From: Lachnospiraceae bacterium
GTDB lineage: Bacteria > Bacillota > Clostridia > Lachnospirales > Lachnospiraceae
Direction of reading: 5' to 3'
Assembly: GCA_017461775.1 (NCBI GenBank)
Contig: JAFTXD010000096.1
Location: 1-47,800, forward strand
Length of the DNA stretch: 47,800 nucleotides
Part shown: positions 17,800-26,148 of the stretch, in pieces
Layout of the letters: every line of letters begins with the position of its first letter
Numbering within the stretch: position 1 is the first letter of the stretch
The notes under the pieces: model-generated
Database searches by the model: none
Seen by the model: the letters and a program-made list of their open reading frames with translations, nothing else
Told to the model about the DNA's origin: nothing
Position numbers and translations under genes: made by a program

Positions 17800-19092
17800 A
17801 TGTTTTCTGGATATGAATTTCTATGGTTATTTCTCGTGTATTCTTTTGGGGGCTGGATATTTGAGACTGTTTATGCGGCCGTAAAGCAAAGGCGATTTGT
17901 AAATAAGGGGCTGGTGAATCTGCCCTTTTGTGTGCTGTATGGTCTGGTAGCAGTATTCATCACTGTCTTTGGAAGAGAGTTGCAGGGCGTCTGGCTGTAT
18001 GTGGGCGCTGTCATCATGATAACAGTGTATAAGTGGACGGCAGGACGCATTATAGAGCGGATTTTTCACGAAAGATGGTGGAGCTGCAGCGAAAGACCAC
18101 TGACCATCGATGGGCATGTGTCTGTGCTGGATTCTGCGCTGTGGGGCTTTGTAGCGGTTGGCTGTATAAAGTGGGGAAATGGGCTGCTGGTGAAGGTATT
18201 TCACTGGATGCCGGGGATACTGGGTGTAGTGCTGCTGTGGATATTGGTGGTGGTACTTGGTCTAGATATCATTGCCACGTTGATCGTGAGCTATGGGAAT
18301 GCCAAGGAAAAGGCCAGGTGGGAAGAAATTGACCTGTCCTTTGCAGAGATTACGGATTCTTTTGGACGCAGGATATACGAGCGTATTGAAAAGCGAATCC
18401 AGAAGGCATATCCTCAGCTGCGAAAGGTGGCCCTTGTCAGGGAACCAGAGCTGGTGTTTGCTTATGGCTGTGGTTTTTATAAGCTGGTGTGGCTTTTTAT
18501 GATTGGCAGCTTTCTGGGAGATATTACCGAGACCATTTATTGTCGCATTACCGCAGGAGTATGGATGAGCCGGAGCAGCGTAGTCTGGGGGCCTTTCAGT
18601 ATCGTTTGGGGGCTTGCCATCGCCATGTTTACAGCCCTCTTGTATCGGTATAAAGAGAAGCCGGACAGAACCATTTTCTTTGCAGGAACGGTGTTGGGCG
18701 GAGCCTATGAGTACATATGCAGTGTGTTTACGGAGCTGGTATTTGGTAAGGTATTCTGGGATTACAGTCATATCAGATTTAATCTGGGAGGACGAATTAA
18801 TCTGCTGTACTGCTTTTTCTGGGGAATTGCCGCGGTGGTATGGATTAAGATGCTCTACCCCAGAATTTCCGGCTGGATTGAGAGGGTGCCTGTGAGGATT
18901 GGGAAAGTATTTACCTGGCTAATGGTAGTATTTATGTGTTGTAACATCGTAGTATCTTGTATGGCGCTAGTGAGAAGTACCCAGAGAGCGGAAGGAATTC
19001 CGGTCACCAGCAGCTGGCAGCAGACCATGGATGAGCGATTTGATGATGAGAGAATGGAGAGGATATACCCCAATGCAAAGGATAGATTTTAG
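17800..19092 (+). CDS. Tandem-duplicated CmpB-type (PF06541-like) membrane protein
   Basis: 430 residues built from two related membrane halves. The first (1-165) contains FLVYSFGGWIFETVY and the RPLTIDGHVSVLDSALWGF block; the second (about 225-355) has FMIGSFLGDITETIY and the FNLGGRINLLYCFFWGIAAV block. Each half has about four helices; a charged linker lies at 185-215. Proteins of this family are annotated as putative ABC-transporter permeases, but no ATPase is adjacent and the function is not established. Most relatives carry one copy, so the fusion of two is notable. Confidence 0.8.
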   Translation: MFSGYEFLWLFLVYSFGGWIFETVYAAVKQRRFVNKGLVNLPFCVLYGLVAVFITVFGRELQGVWLYVGAVIMITVYKWTAGRIIERIFHERWWSCSERPLTIDGHVSVLDSALWGFVAVGCIKWGNGLLVKVFHWMPGILGVVLLWILVVVLGLDIIATLIVSYGNAKEKARWEEIDLSFAEITDSFGRRIYERIEKRIQKAYPQLRKVALVREPELVFAYGCGFYKLVWLFMIGSFLGDITETIYCRITAGVWMSRSSVVWGPFSIVWGLAIAMFTALLYRYKEKPDRTIFFAGTVLGGAYEYICSVFTELVFGKVFWDYSHIRFNLGGRINLLYCFFWGIAAVVWIKMLYPRISGWIERVPVRIGKVFTWLMVVFMCCNIVVSCMALVRSTQRAEGIPVTSSWQQTMDERFDDERMERIYPNAKDRF

Positions 19093-19110
19093 GGTGGTAA
19101 ACCCTTCCAC

Positions 19111-19139
19111 TTGATATTGTGCTTGAGAATCGTTATCAT
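19111..19139 (+). promoter_or_regulatory. Promoter overlapped by a Fur-like box
   Basis: TTGATA and TATCAT are separated by 17 nt. Overlapping the spacer and -10 is TGAGAATCGTTATCA (19124-19138), which matches 13 of 15 positions of the 7-1-7 Fur consensus TGATAATNATTATCA. Iron-dependent repression of the three downstream redox genes is predicted. Confidence 0.65.
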
Positions 19140-19168
19140 AAAGAAAAAACAGAAAGAGAGTGACATGA

Positions 19169-19750
19169 ATGAAAAGACTTGCATTGGCTTTATTAGGATG
19201 TTTATTGCTCACCGGCTGTGGCAGTCAGAAGGTGCCGGAGCCGACGGTGGGAGAGAATTTAGATAATGTGGCAGTGGAGGAATCGGCTGCGCCGGAGGCG
19301 GAGAAGTACTATTTGACCTTTACGGCGAAGGATGTGGATGGGCAGGAGGTGACCAGCGATGTTCTGGAGGGTTCCAAGCTGACTATGTTAAATATCTGGG
19401 CGACCTACTGTAATCCTTGTCTGGAGGAGATGCCGTATCTGGGAGAGCTTGCAGCAGAATACGATTCTGCGGAGTTTCAGATTATTGGTATCTTAAGTGA
19501 TGTTTCGGAGCAGTCAAGCCAGGAGGATATTGATTATGCCAAGGAGCTGATTGCCCAGACGGAGGCGAACTATCCTCATTTGCTTCTGGGACAGGATTTG
19601 TACAGTACCCTTGTGGGTGGCGTCAGTGCGGTGCCGACGACCTTCTTTGTAAAGCAGGACGGTGAGGTGCTGGGGTATGTAACAGGAGCTGCGGATAAGG
19701 AAACATGGAAGGAGTTAATCGATGAGCTTCTTGCAGAAGTGGAAGAGTAA
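19169..19750 (+). CDS. TlpA-like thioredoxin-fold lipoprotein
   Basis: 193 residues. A lipoprotein signal (LLLTGC, lipidated Cys17) is followed by an acidic linker and a TlpA/ResA-type thioredoxin fold with active site WATYCNPCLEEMP (CxxC at 81-84) and a cis-Pro site in AVPTTFF. It acts outside the membrane as a thiol reductase or redox carrier. It is the first gene of a three-gene unit with a CxxC miniprotein and a membrane polyferredoxin, which suggests electrons pass from cytoplasmic donors through the membrane protein to this thioredoxin. The promoter carries a Fur-like box. Confidence 0.9.
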   Translation: MKRLALALLGCLLLTGCGSQKVPEPTVGENLDNVAVEESAAPEAEKYYLTFTAKDVDGQEVTSDVLEGSKLTMLNIWATYCNPCLEEMPYLGELAAEYDSAEFQIIGILSDVSEQSSQEDIDYAKELIAQTEANYPHLLLGQDLYSTLVGGVSAVPTTFFVKQDGEVLGYVTGAADKETWKELIDELLAEVEE

Positions 19751-19874
19751 ATTGTGGCTGGCCGGAGTGCTTTTGGGCGCGCTGTTTCTTGGTGTGGGAG
19801 CGTATAGCGGTCAGCTGGAAAATATGTACCGTAAAGCCATTATGATATGTCTGGAATGTATTGGAATCGGGTAG
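19722..19874 (+). CDS. 50-residue CxxC membrane miniprotein (CD1871A-like)
   Basis: This small frame overlaps the end of the thioredoxin gene by 29 nt in another frame and has GAAGGAG 7 nt before its ATG. It encodes a basic start (MSFLQKWKSK), one hydrophobic helix (11-28) and a tail ending KAIMICLECIGIG with a CLEC motif. The KAxxICLECIGIG ending is the hallmark of the CD1871A-type CxxC family, which I recall as being found beside thioredoxin and 4Fe-4S membrane genes, exactly as here. A redox-relay role is inferred. It is easily missed because of its size and overlap. Confidence 0.8.
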   Translation: MSFLQKWKSKLWLAGVLLGALFLGVGAYSGQLENMYRKAIMICLECIGIG

Positions 19875-19883
19875 GAGGCAGGT

Positions 19884-20747
19884 ATGAAAGCATTGTTACG
19901 TTTGTCCCTGTCAAAAATCCGTTTGCCCTTTCAGATTATTTATACGATTATCACTAATGGGTACGTCTTTGGATTTGTGCAGGGAAAAATATATAAGGGG
20001 ACGTTGAAATATGCCTGCGTGCCGGGACTGAATTGTTATTCTTGTCCGGGAGCGGTGGGCTCCTGTCCGCTGGGCGCATTGCAGGCGGCGTTGAATCAGA
20101 GAAATGTCAAGGTGCCCTTTGCTGTACTGGGATTTTTCTTTATTTTCGGAAGTGTCTTTGGAAGATTTGTATGTGGCTGGCTTTGCCCTTTTGGACCGGT
20201 ACAGGATTTATTGCATAAGATACCATTATTTCGGAAGAAAAAGCATTTGCCTTTTCATGGTGTGCTTAAGTATTTGAAATATGTGGTATTGGCAGGGCTG
20301 GTAATCATTGGCTCAGCCTTTTTATTTACCGGATTTGCCAAGGTGCCCGCTTTTTGTAAATATCTTTGTCCGTCCGGCATGCTTTTTGGGGCGATTCCTC
20401 TGGTGAGTATGAATGGAGATTTACAGTCCCGGATTGGTGGATTGTTTTTCTGGAAGCTGGGAATTTTGCTGGTGATTATTTTATTATCCATCAAGGTGTA
20501 CCGCCCTTTTTGTCAGTACTTATGTCCGTTAGGCGCCATTTATGGCTGGTTTAACCGTTTTAGCCTGGTGCAGGTGAAGTGGGAGCAGGATAAGTGCACT
20601 TCCTGTATGGCCTGTAAGAGAGCCTGCCCGGTGGATTTATGCCCGGAGGAGATATCTGTATCTGCGGAGTGTATCCGTTGTGGAAAGTGTGTGGATGCAT
20701 GTCCCCATGAGTGTATCCACTTGGGGAAGATACGTACCATCCGGTGA
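19884..20747 (+). CDS. NapH/CcoG-like membrane polyferredoxin
   Basis: 287 residues with about five membrane helices. It has a Cys-rich N-terminal loop (CVPGLNCYSCPGAVGSCP), three conserved membrane-edge motifs CGWLCP (97-102), CKYLCP (158-163) and CQYLCP (210-215), and a C-terminal double 4Fe-4S ferredoxin (Cys 238, 241, 244, 248 and 263, 266, 269, 273). The family moves electrons between the cytoplasm and external partners. AGGAGG precedes the ATG, 9 nt after the miniprotein stop. The likely partner is the thioredoxin-like lipoprotein. Confidence 0.9.
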   Translation: MKALLRLSLSKIRLPFQIIYTIITNGYVFGFVQGKIYKGTLKYACVPGLNCYSCPGAVGSCPLGALQAALNQRNVKVPFAVLGFFFIFGSVFGRFVCGWLCPFGPVQDLLHKIPLFRKKKHLPFHGVLKYLKYVVLAGLVIIGSAFLFTGFAKVPAFCKYLCPSGMLFGAIPLVSMNGDLQSRIGGLFFWKLGILLVIILLSIKVYRPFCQYLCPLGAIYGWFNRFSLVQVKWEQDKCTSCMACKRACPVDLCPEEISVSAECIRCGKCVDACPHECIHLGKIRTIR

Positions 20748-20987
20748 TTTGGGTATATGGCTGATAATTGGCATAATGTACCCAAATAAATGAATGAAAA
20801 CTAGTATTATGTAAACTAAATGGGTATATATAGAATTGTTTTCGCCTCATACCCAGAAAAATGGAAGAACTCTGGGTATGGGATATGGGATTCATTCCAT
20901 ATACCCAAAAGGTTTACATAAAACTGATAATTGGCCAAAAATGTAGAAAAAATGGGTCTGGTGAAGCACTAAAGTACTATATACCCA
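20747..20987. repeat. Nested palindromes with GGGTAT motifs inside 12-bp direct repeats
   Basis: GGGTAT occurs six times on either strand (20751, 20822, 20849-, 20874, 20901-, 20981-). They form ATTTGGGTA/TACCCAAAT (20747-20755/20779-20787) and a nested set: TTATGTAAAC/GTTTACATAA (20807/20912), GGGTATAT/ATATACCC (20822/20899) and CATACCCAG/CTGGGTATG (20848/20872). The 12-mer CTGATAATTGGC recurs perfectly at 20761 and 20924. The block lies between convergent genes and has no frame of note. It may be a small non-autonomous element or a cluster of binding sites. Confidence 0.7.
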
Positions 20988-21008
20988 ACAAAGGGATATT
21001 GTAATCAA

Positions 21009-21046
21009 AAAAAAGATGTCCTTCCCACGGGAAGAACATCTTTTTT
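21009..21046. terminator. Bidirectional terminator between convergent genes
   Basis: AAAAAAGATGT pairs with ACATCTTTTTT around CTTCC/GGAAG, giving a T-run on either strand. It ends the MFS gene and probably also the polyferredoxin unit. Confidence 0.9.
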
Positions 21047-21057
21047 ATATAAATTTA

Positions 21058-22371
21058 TTACTTTTCTTTATTACCCTTTACAAATACTATGCTCAGCACA
21101 AGTGCCACGATGTAAAGTGCGAGAGTTACGTAAAGTACATTCTGATAACCCGTAGGATTTACCATGTTGCCATCAATCTCTACCACTTCACCGGAGTGAT
21201 TTACAATCCAGGTTGCAAGCTGATTACCGGTAAGACCAGCAAATGCCCAAGCAGATAAGGTAATACCGTGAAGAGCACTGATGCTTCCCATACCATAGTT
21301 ATCGGAAAGTAAGGTAGGTACATTAGAGAATCCACCGCCATAACCTGCATTTACTACCATGATTAATGCTAACACAAGAGCGACTAATCCTACATTGCCT
21401 AAACCGTTGGAAATACCACCAGTTAAAATTACAAGACCGGTAAGTACAATGGAAGCGATGAAAATAATCTTATAAACAGTATTTCTGTCTTTCATAGTAT
21501 CTGCCCATGCGGATAAGCCAAGGCGTCCTCCGGCATTAAAGATAGCAGATACGGTAGAAATAATTCCTACGGAAGCTGCAAGGCCCAGACACTTTACAAT
21601 TGCCTTTTCCTGAGAGATTAATGCCAATCCACAAGTGATATTGATGTAGAACATTAACCAGATACCGATGTAGTTCATGATAGGTCTGGTCTTAATAACC
21701 TGAATGATGCTAGGCTTAGCTTCCTTACCGGAAGGTTCATGCCATCCCTCAGGCTTCTTTAATAATAAGTGACCGGTAAACATCATGATGAAGTATACCA
21801 CTGCAAGAATTAAGAACATCTGCCAGATACCATTCTCGCCAAGACCGGAAAGCATAGCCTGCATGATAGGACTTGCGATTGCCTTAGCAGCACCGAAGCC
21901 TGCTACTGCAAGACCGGTTGCAAGACCTTTTCTGTCTGCGAACCAGAGCATTAAGGTCTTAACAGGGGAAAGATAACCGGTACCAAGACCGACACCCATG
22001 ATGAAACCGTAGCAGATATAAATACCGATAAGTGCTACTACGCTTCCGGGATTCTTACCACCGTAGTAAATGAATCCGCCGGTACCTGCCATACCAACTG
22101 CAAAGCAGATTGCCGCGATTAAAGAAGACTTGTGGATATCCTTCTCAACTACATTACCTAAGAATGCTGCTGACATTCCAAGGAAGAAGATTGCGAAGCT
22201 GAATGCCCACTCAGTTGCACTCTTGGAGAAACCGATGTAGTCTGCGATTTCCTGACTGAAGATTGACCAGCAGTATACAGTACCGATACTGCAGTGTAAT
22301 AATAATGCTGGGATTGCGGCTCTGACCCACTTATTGGTGCGCCAGCCACCTTTTTTCTGTTCGTTACTCAT
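21058..22371 (-). CDS. OFA-family MFS transporter
   Basis: 437 residues and 12 predicted membrane helices. The start region HCSIGTVYCWSIF and the KxxDRKGLATGLAVAGFGAAKAI type block are characteristic of the oxalate/formate antiporter (OFA) branch of the major facilitator superfamily. Its substrate is probably a small carboxylate but cannot be named. The Met at 22371 has GAAAGGATG upstream. The gene stands alone, with a strong terminator downstream and a divergent PAP2 gene upstream. Confidence 0.88.
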   Translation of the reverse strand: MSNEQKKGGWRTNKWVRAAIPALLLHCSIGTVYCWSIFSQEIADYIGFSKSATEWAFSFAIFFLGMSAAFLGNVVEKDIHKSSLIAAICFAVGMAGTGGFIYYGGKNPGSVVALIGIYICYGFIMGVGLGTGYLSPVKTLMLWFADRKGLATGLAVAGFGAAKAIASPIMQAMLSGLGENGIWQMFLILAVVYFIMMFTGHLLLKKPEGWHEPSGKEAKPSIIQVIKTRPIMNYIGIWLMFYINITCGLALISQEKAIVKCLGLAASVGIISTVSAIFNAGGRLGLSAWADTMKDRNTVYKIIFIASIVLTGLVILTGGISNGLGNVGLVALVLALIMVVNAGYGGGFSNVPTLLSDNYGMGSISALHGITLSAWAFAGLTGNQLATWIVNHSGEVVEIDGNMVNPTGYQNVLYVTLALYIVALVLSIVFVKGNKEK

Positions 22372-22576
22372 AACTTTTGCATCCTTTCTTTGAAAAAAAT
22401 CTTTCGCGTTTATAAATTTTTTATTAAATGCACATAACCTTAGTAATAGTAGCACAAATGATTTTTGTTTGCAATGCGGTATTGGGGGGCTGGATTGTAC
22501 ATTTTTTAATACAAAATTTGGTATTGTCGGAATTATTAATTTTTTCTAAAGAGTCTTTAAGGTTTTCAAAAAAGGG

Positions 22577-22604
22577 TTGCAATGCGTTAAAGGTTGACTA
22601 TACT
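22577..22604 (+). promoter_or_regulatory. Sigma-A-type promoter of the PAP2 gene
   Basis: TTGCAA and TATACT are separated by 16 nt. The string TTGCAATGCG containing the -35 is repeated about 100 bp upstream in the same divergent region. Confidence 0.55.
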
Positions 22605-22638
22605 AAAGTGGTAAGTTGTTTTGAAAGAGGAGTGTGTT

Positions 22639-23298
22639 ATGAAGAGAAATGAGTTTTACGAAAAGTATAAGCATGGAATTCCTTTACTGGTGTACGCTAT
22701 TGTGTATCTGACATGGTTTTATCTCATAGAGAATCATCTGGAGGGACCGTTTACCATTATTCATACTCCGGTGGATGATTTGATACCTTTCTGCGAGCTG
22801 TTTATCATCCCCTATCTGTTGTGGTTTGGATATATGGCTGTGGTGGTAGGATACCTGTTTTTAAAGGATAAGGAAGAGTATCTCAAGTGCTGCTCCTTCC
22901 TGTTTATCGGGATGACGGTATTCCTTGTGATTTCCACCATATCCCCCAATGGGCAGGTACTGCGTCCGGTGATTATGGAAAGGGACAATGTATTTATTGA
23001 TTTGGTGAGAAGTCTCTATCGTACCGATACACCCACCAATCTGTGGCCCAGCATTCATGTGTTCAATTCCATCGGCTGTCATATTGCGGTATGTAAGTCT
23101 GAGAAGCTTAAAAACAATGGATTTATCCGTAATGGTTCCTTTGTACTTTGCGTACTGATTGTGTTGTCCACCATGTTTGTCAAGCAGCATTCCGTATTTG
23201 ATGTGGTGACTGCATTCCTGATGGCGGGAATTCTGTATCATGTGGTGTATTTACAGGAGAGAGTGATTGTAAAGGCTGTTCTTCGTCCCAAATTTTAA
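22639..23298 (+). CDS. PAP2-family membrane phosphatase
   Basis: 219 residues with about six membrane helices. Two PAP2 signatures are clear: PSIH (137-140) and the SxxxxxxHxxxD box with His184 and Asp188. The first signature is reduced to QVLRP near 107-110, without the full KxxxxxxRP form. Such enzymes dephosphorylate lipid phosphates such as phosphatidate, phosphatidylglycerophosphate or undecaprenyl pyrophosphate at the outer face of the membrane. AGAGGAG precedes the ATG. Confidence 0.82.
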   Translation: MKRNEFYEKYKHGIPLLVYAIVYLTWFYLIENHLEGPFTIIHTPVDDLIPFCELFIIPYLLWFGYMAVVVGYLFLKDKEEYLKCCSFLFIGMTVFLVISTISPNGQVLRPVIMERDNVFIDLVRSLYRTDTPTNLWPSIHVFNSIGCHIAVCKSEKLKNNGFIRNGSFVLCVLIVLSTMFVKQHSVFDVVTAFLMAGILYHVVYLQERVIVKAVLRPKF

Positions 23299-23379
23299 CT
23301 GAAAATTTACTATTTTTTATTTCTATTGCGTGAATGATATGCTATTATAAAATAGAAGAAATTTTGGACAGAAAGGCGT

Positions 23380-24930
23380 TTGATAAAATTGCATTTTATA
23401 CCAACGAAGCTAAAGGAAAAATTTGTTGAAAAATTTGGAGAAACTTTAAAGGCGGTCTTCCCGATACTGGGGATCGTCTTATTGTTGTGTTTTACCATTG
23501 CACCGATTCCACCCAGTATTTTGATGACGTTCCTGGTGGGAGCAGTACTTCTGATTGTGGGCATGCTGTTCTTTAATGTGGGTGTGGAGATTTCCATGAC
23601 TCCCATGGGTGAGCGTGTAGGTACCATAACTACAAAATCTAAAAATATTTTGGTGATGGTGCTGATAAGTTTTATTATGGGCTTTGTCATCACGGTATCG
23701 GAGCCGGATTTACAGGTGCTTGCACAGCAGGTACCCTCCGTACCTAATTTGGCACTGATTCTTGCCGTTGCTGCAGGCGTGGGGGTATTCCTCGTGATTG
23801 CTCTTCTTCGTATGCTGATTGGAATCTCTCTGGCAAGGCTTTTGGTTGTCTTCTACGCCATTATCTTTATATTGGCGATTTTTGTGCCCAAGGATTTCTT
23901 GGCGATTGCCTTTGATTCCGGCGGTGTAACAACCGGCCCTATGACGGTACCCTTTATCATGGCTTTTGGTATCGGTATTGCAGCAATCCGAAGCGATAAG
24001 CATGCGGCGGACGATTCCTTCGGTCTGGTTGCCCTTTGCTCCATCGGTCCTATTCTGGCAGTGCTGATTCTGGGTATGATTTTTAAGCCGGGCCAGGCAG
24101 AAGCTGTATCAGAGGCAATTCCTGATATTGCAGATACTGTGCAGCTTTGGGGACTTTTCGCAGAGGGATTTCCTACATATATCGAAGAAATGGCAGTGGC
24201 GCTTTTGCCCATTGTATTTTTCTTCGGATTGTTCCAGTTGATTTCCAGGGATATCAATAAGAAAGCCCTGGTTCGTATCGGTGTGGGAATTGTGTATACA
24301 TATATCGGTCTGGTGCTCTTTTTGACCGGCGTAAATATAGGCTTTATGCCTGCCGGAAATTATCTGGGACAGACGATTGCAGGACTTTCTTATTCCTGGA
24401 TTATCGTGCCTATTGGTATGATTATCGGTTACTTTATTGTACAGGCGGAGCCTGCAGTATTTGTGTTGACAAAGCAGGTAGAGGATTTGACTGCAGGTGC
24501 TATTAGTGCCAAGGCTATGGGGACAGCCCTTTCTTTGGGTGTGGCTTCTTCCGTGGGACTGGCTATGATTCGTGTATTAACTGGCATTTCTATTATGTGG
24601 TTTTTGGTTCCGGGTTATTTGATTGCACTGGTATTGACATTCTTTGTACCGAAGATTTTTACAGCTATCGCATTTGACTCCGGTGGAGTAGCATCCGGTC
24701 CGATGACTGCCACCTTTTTACTTCCCTTTGCTATGGGTGCGTGCCAGGCTGTGGGAGGTAATATTATAACTGATGCTTTTGGTATCGTAGCCATGGTAGC
24801 TATGACTCCGCTGATTGCGATTCAGATTATGGGTATGGTATTTACCATTAAGGAGAAGAAGCTTCAGAAGGTTGCAACTCCTGTGGCAGTGGAGCATACC
24901 TTTGGAGATATGGAAATTATCGAGCTTTAG
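23380..24930 (+). CDS. DUF1538 membrane protein, internally duplicated
   Basis: 516 residues with about 12-14 membrane helices in two homologous halves. The motif AFDSGGVTTGPMT (177-189) recurs as AFDSGGVASGPMT (431-443), each preceded by a FVP(K)..A stretch, and SEPD (107-110) is echoed by QAEPA (355-359). Repeated re-entrant-like motifs suggest a channel or secondary transporter. The PII-like gene 12 nt downstream points to regulation by a nucleotide-binding signal protein, as PII controls AmtB. The start is a TTG with GAAAGG only 3 nt away, or a second TTG at 23389 with long spacing; no ATG is available. Confidence 0.8.
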   Translation: MIKLHFIPTKLKEKFVEKFGETLKAVFPILGIVLLLCFTIAPIPPSILMTFLVGAVLLIVGMLFFNVGVEISMTPMGERVGTITTKSKNILVMVLISFIMGFVITVSEPDLQVLAQQVPSVPNLALILAVAAGVGVFLVIALLRMLIGISLARLLVVFYAIIFILAIFVPKDFLAIAFDSGGVTTGPMTVPFIMAFGIGIAAIRSDKHAADDSFGLVALCSIGPILAVLILGMIFKPGQAEAVSEAIPDIADTVQLWGLFAEGFPTYIEEMAVALLPIVFFFGLFQLISRDINKKALVRIGVGIVYTYIGLVLFLTGVNIGFMPAGNYLGQTIAGLSYSWIIVPIGMIIGYFIVQAEPAVFVLTKQVEDLTAGAISAKAMGTALSLGVASSVGLAMIRVLTGISIMWFLVPGYLIALVLTFFVPKIFTAIAFDSGGVASGPMTATFLLPFAMGACQAVGGNIITDAFGIVAMVAMTPLIAIQIMGMVFTIKEKKLQKVATPVAVEHTFGDMEIIEL

Positions 24931-24942
24931 TGTGAGGTGAAT

Positions 24943-25620
24943 ATGGGACATTTGTATTTGATGACCACCATTGTGGATCGTAAGATTGCAAAGCGTTATG
25001 TGGACTTATATGAAGAAAATGACAATCATGTTATGTTTATGGCATATGGTGTAGGTACGGCTACCAGCGATGTTCTGGATTATCTGGGTCTTGACCATAC
25101 GGAGAAGGTGATTATCTTTTCCGTACAGGAAGAAAGCTCCTGGGCCAATCTGAAAAAGCAGCTGGAAAAGAAGCTGAAGATTGACGCACCGGGAAATGGT
25201 ATTGCATTTACCGTTCCTTTAAGTAGTATCGGTGGGAATAAGGCGCTTCAGTTTTTGACGGAAAATCGTCCATTTCAGAAAGAGGAGGAATCTACATTGA
25301 AGGATACATCACATGAACTTATTGTAGTTATTGCAGAGCAGGGAAATATTGATTTGGTTATGGACTGCGCCAGAGAGGCAGGAGCCTATGGCGGTACGGT
25401 AATCCATGCGAAGGGAACCGGTACTCAGGAAGCCAGCAAATTCATGGGCGTGTCCATTGCGGCAGAGAAAGAAATGATTTTTATCGTTACCCAGAAGGCT
25501 CAGAAAAATAATATTATGAAGGCTATTATGGAAAATGCGGGACTGGATTCCAAGGCCAAGTCCGTAGTATTTTCACTGCCGGTAACGGATACGGCAGGTC
25601 TTCGTTTGATTGAAGATTAG
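24943..25620 (+). CDS. Tandem PII-like signal protein
   Basis: 225 residues as two PII-like ferredoxin-fold units. The second (about 117-225) is the clearer: ELIVVIAEQGNIDLVMDCAREAGAYGGTVIHAKGTG, then IFIVTQKAQKNNIMKAI. The first (1-100) keeps the same strand order with a more divergent sequence. PII proteins bind nucleotides and dock on transporters through a mobile loop. With the duplicated DUF1538 gene upstream, two PII units may face the two transporter halves. GAGG lies 5 nt before the ATG at 24943. Confidence 0.82.
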   Translation: MGHLYLMTTIVDRKIAKRYVDLYEENDNHVMFMAYGVGTATSDVLDYLGLDHTEKVIIFSVQEESSWANLKKQLEKKLKIDAPGNGIAFTVPLSSIGGNKALQFLTENRPFQKEEESTLKDTSHELIVVIAEQGNIDLVMDCAREAGAYGGTVIHAKGTGTQEASKFMGVSIAAEKEMIFIVTQKAQKNNIMKAIMENAGLDSKAKSVVFSLPVTDTAGLRLIED

Positions 25621-25680
25621 TATAATTTATAAAATGCTGCATACTATATTAGTAATAGAAAATTTGTGGGAGTATGCAGG

Positions 25681-26148
25681 ATGAGAACTGATACAAAGAG
25701 ACTTATTGGATGTGTCGCCATACCGCTGCTTGTCGGTGATCTGGCGGCATTTCTTACTATGGAGGGAATGGAATATTACAAGGAGGAGGTCACAAAGCCT
25801 GCACTGACACCGCCGCCATGGGTGTTTTCAGTGGTGTGGACCATATTGTATGTGGTGATGGGATATGCCAGCTTTTTGGTGAATGAGGAAGGAACCGGAG
25901 ACCAAAAAACTGCGCGATTTTTGTATTTCGCGCAGCTTTTCTTTAATTTCTGTTGGCCCATTGTATTCTTTAATTTCCGCTGGTATCTGTTTGCCTTTGC
26001 CTGGCTGCTTTGCCTGTGGTTTTTGGTATTGGCCACAATCAGAGCCTTTGGCGATATTTCACCCAAAGCAGGGAAGCTGTTGATACCATACCTTTTGTGG
26101 CTTACCTTTGCAGCGTACCTGAATTTCGGCGTGTACCTGCTGAATTAG
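25681..26148 (+). CDS. tspO: TspO/MBR-family membrane protein
   Basis: 155 residues and five membrane helices, the standard TspO size. Family blocks are KPALTPPPWVFSVVWTILYVVMGYA (helix 1-2) and the QLFFNFCWPIVFF block in helix 3. TspO proteins bind tetrapyrroles and other hydrophobic ligands; their role in anaerobes is unclear. GTGGGAG lies 8 nt before the ATG. Its stop codon overlaps the stop of the convergent GH43 gene. Confidence 0.9.
   Translation: MRTDTKRLIGCVAIPLLVGDLAAFLTMEGMEYYKEEVTKPALTPPPWVFSVVWTILYVVMGYASFLVNEEGTGDQKTARFLYFAQLFFNFCWPIVFFNFRWYLFAFAWLLCLWFLVLATIRAFGDISPKAGKLLIPYLLWLTFAAYLNFGVYLLN

Noticed and set aside
23380-24930. AmtB-type ammonium channel because of the PII neighbour
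   Set aside because: No AmtB signature; the repeated AFDSGG..GPMT motif marks DUF1538.
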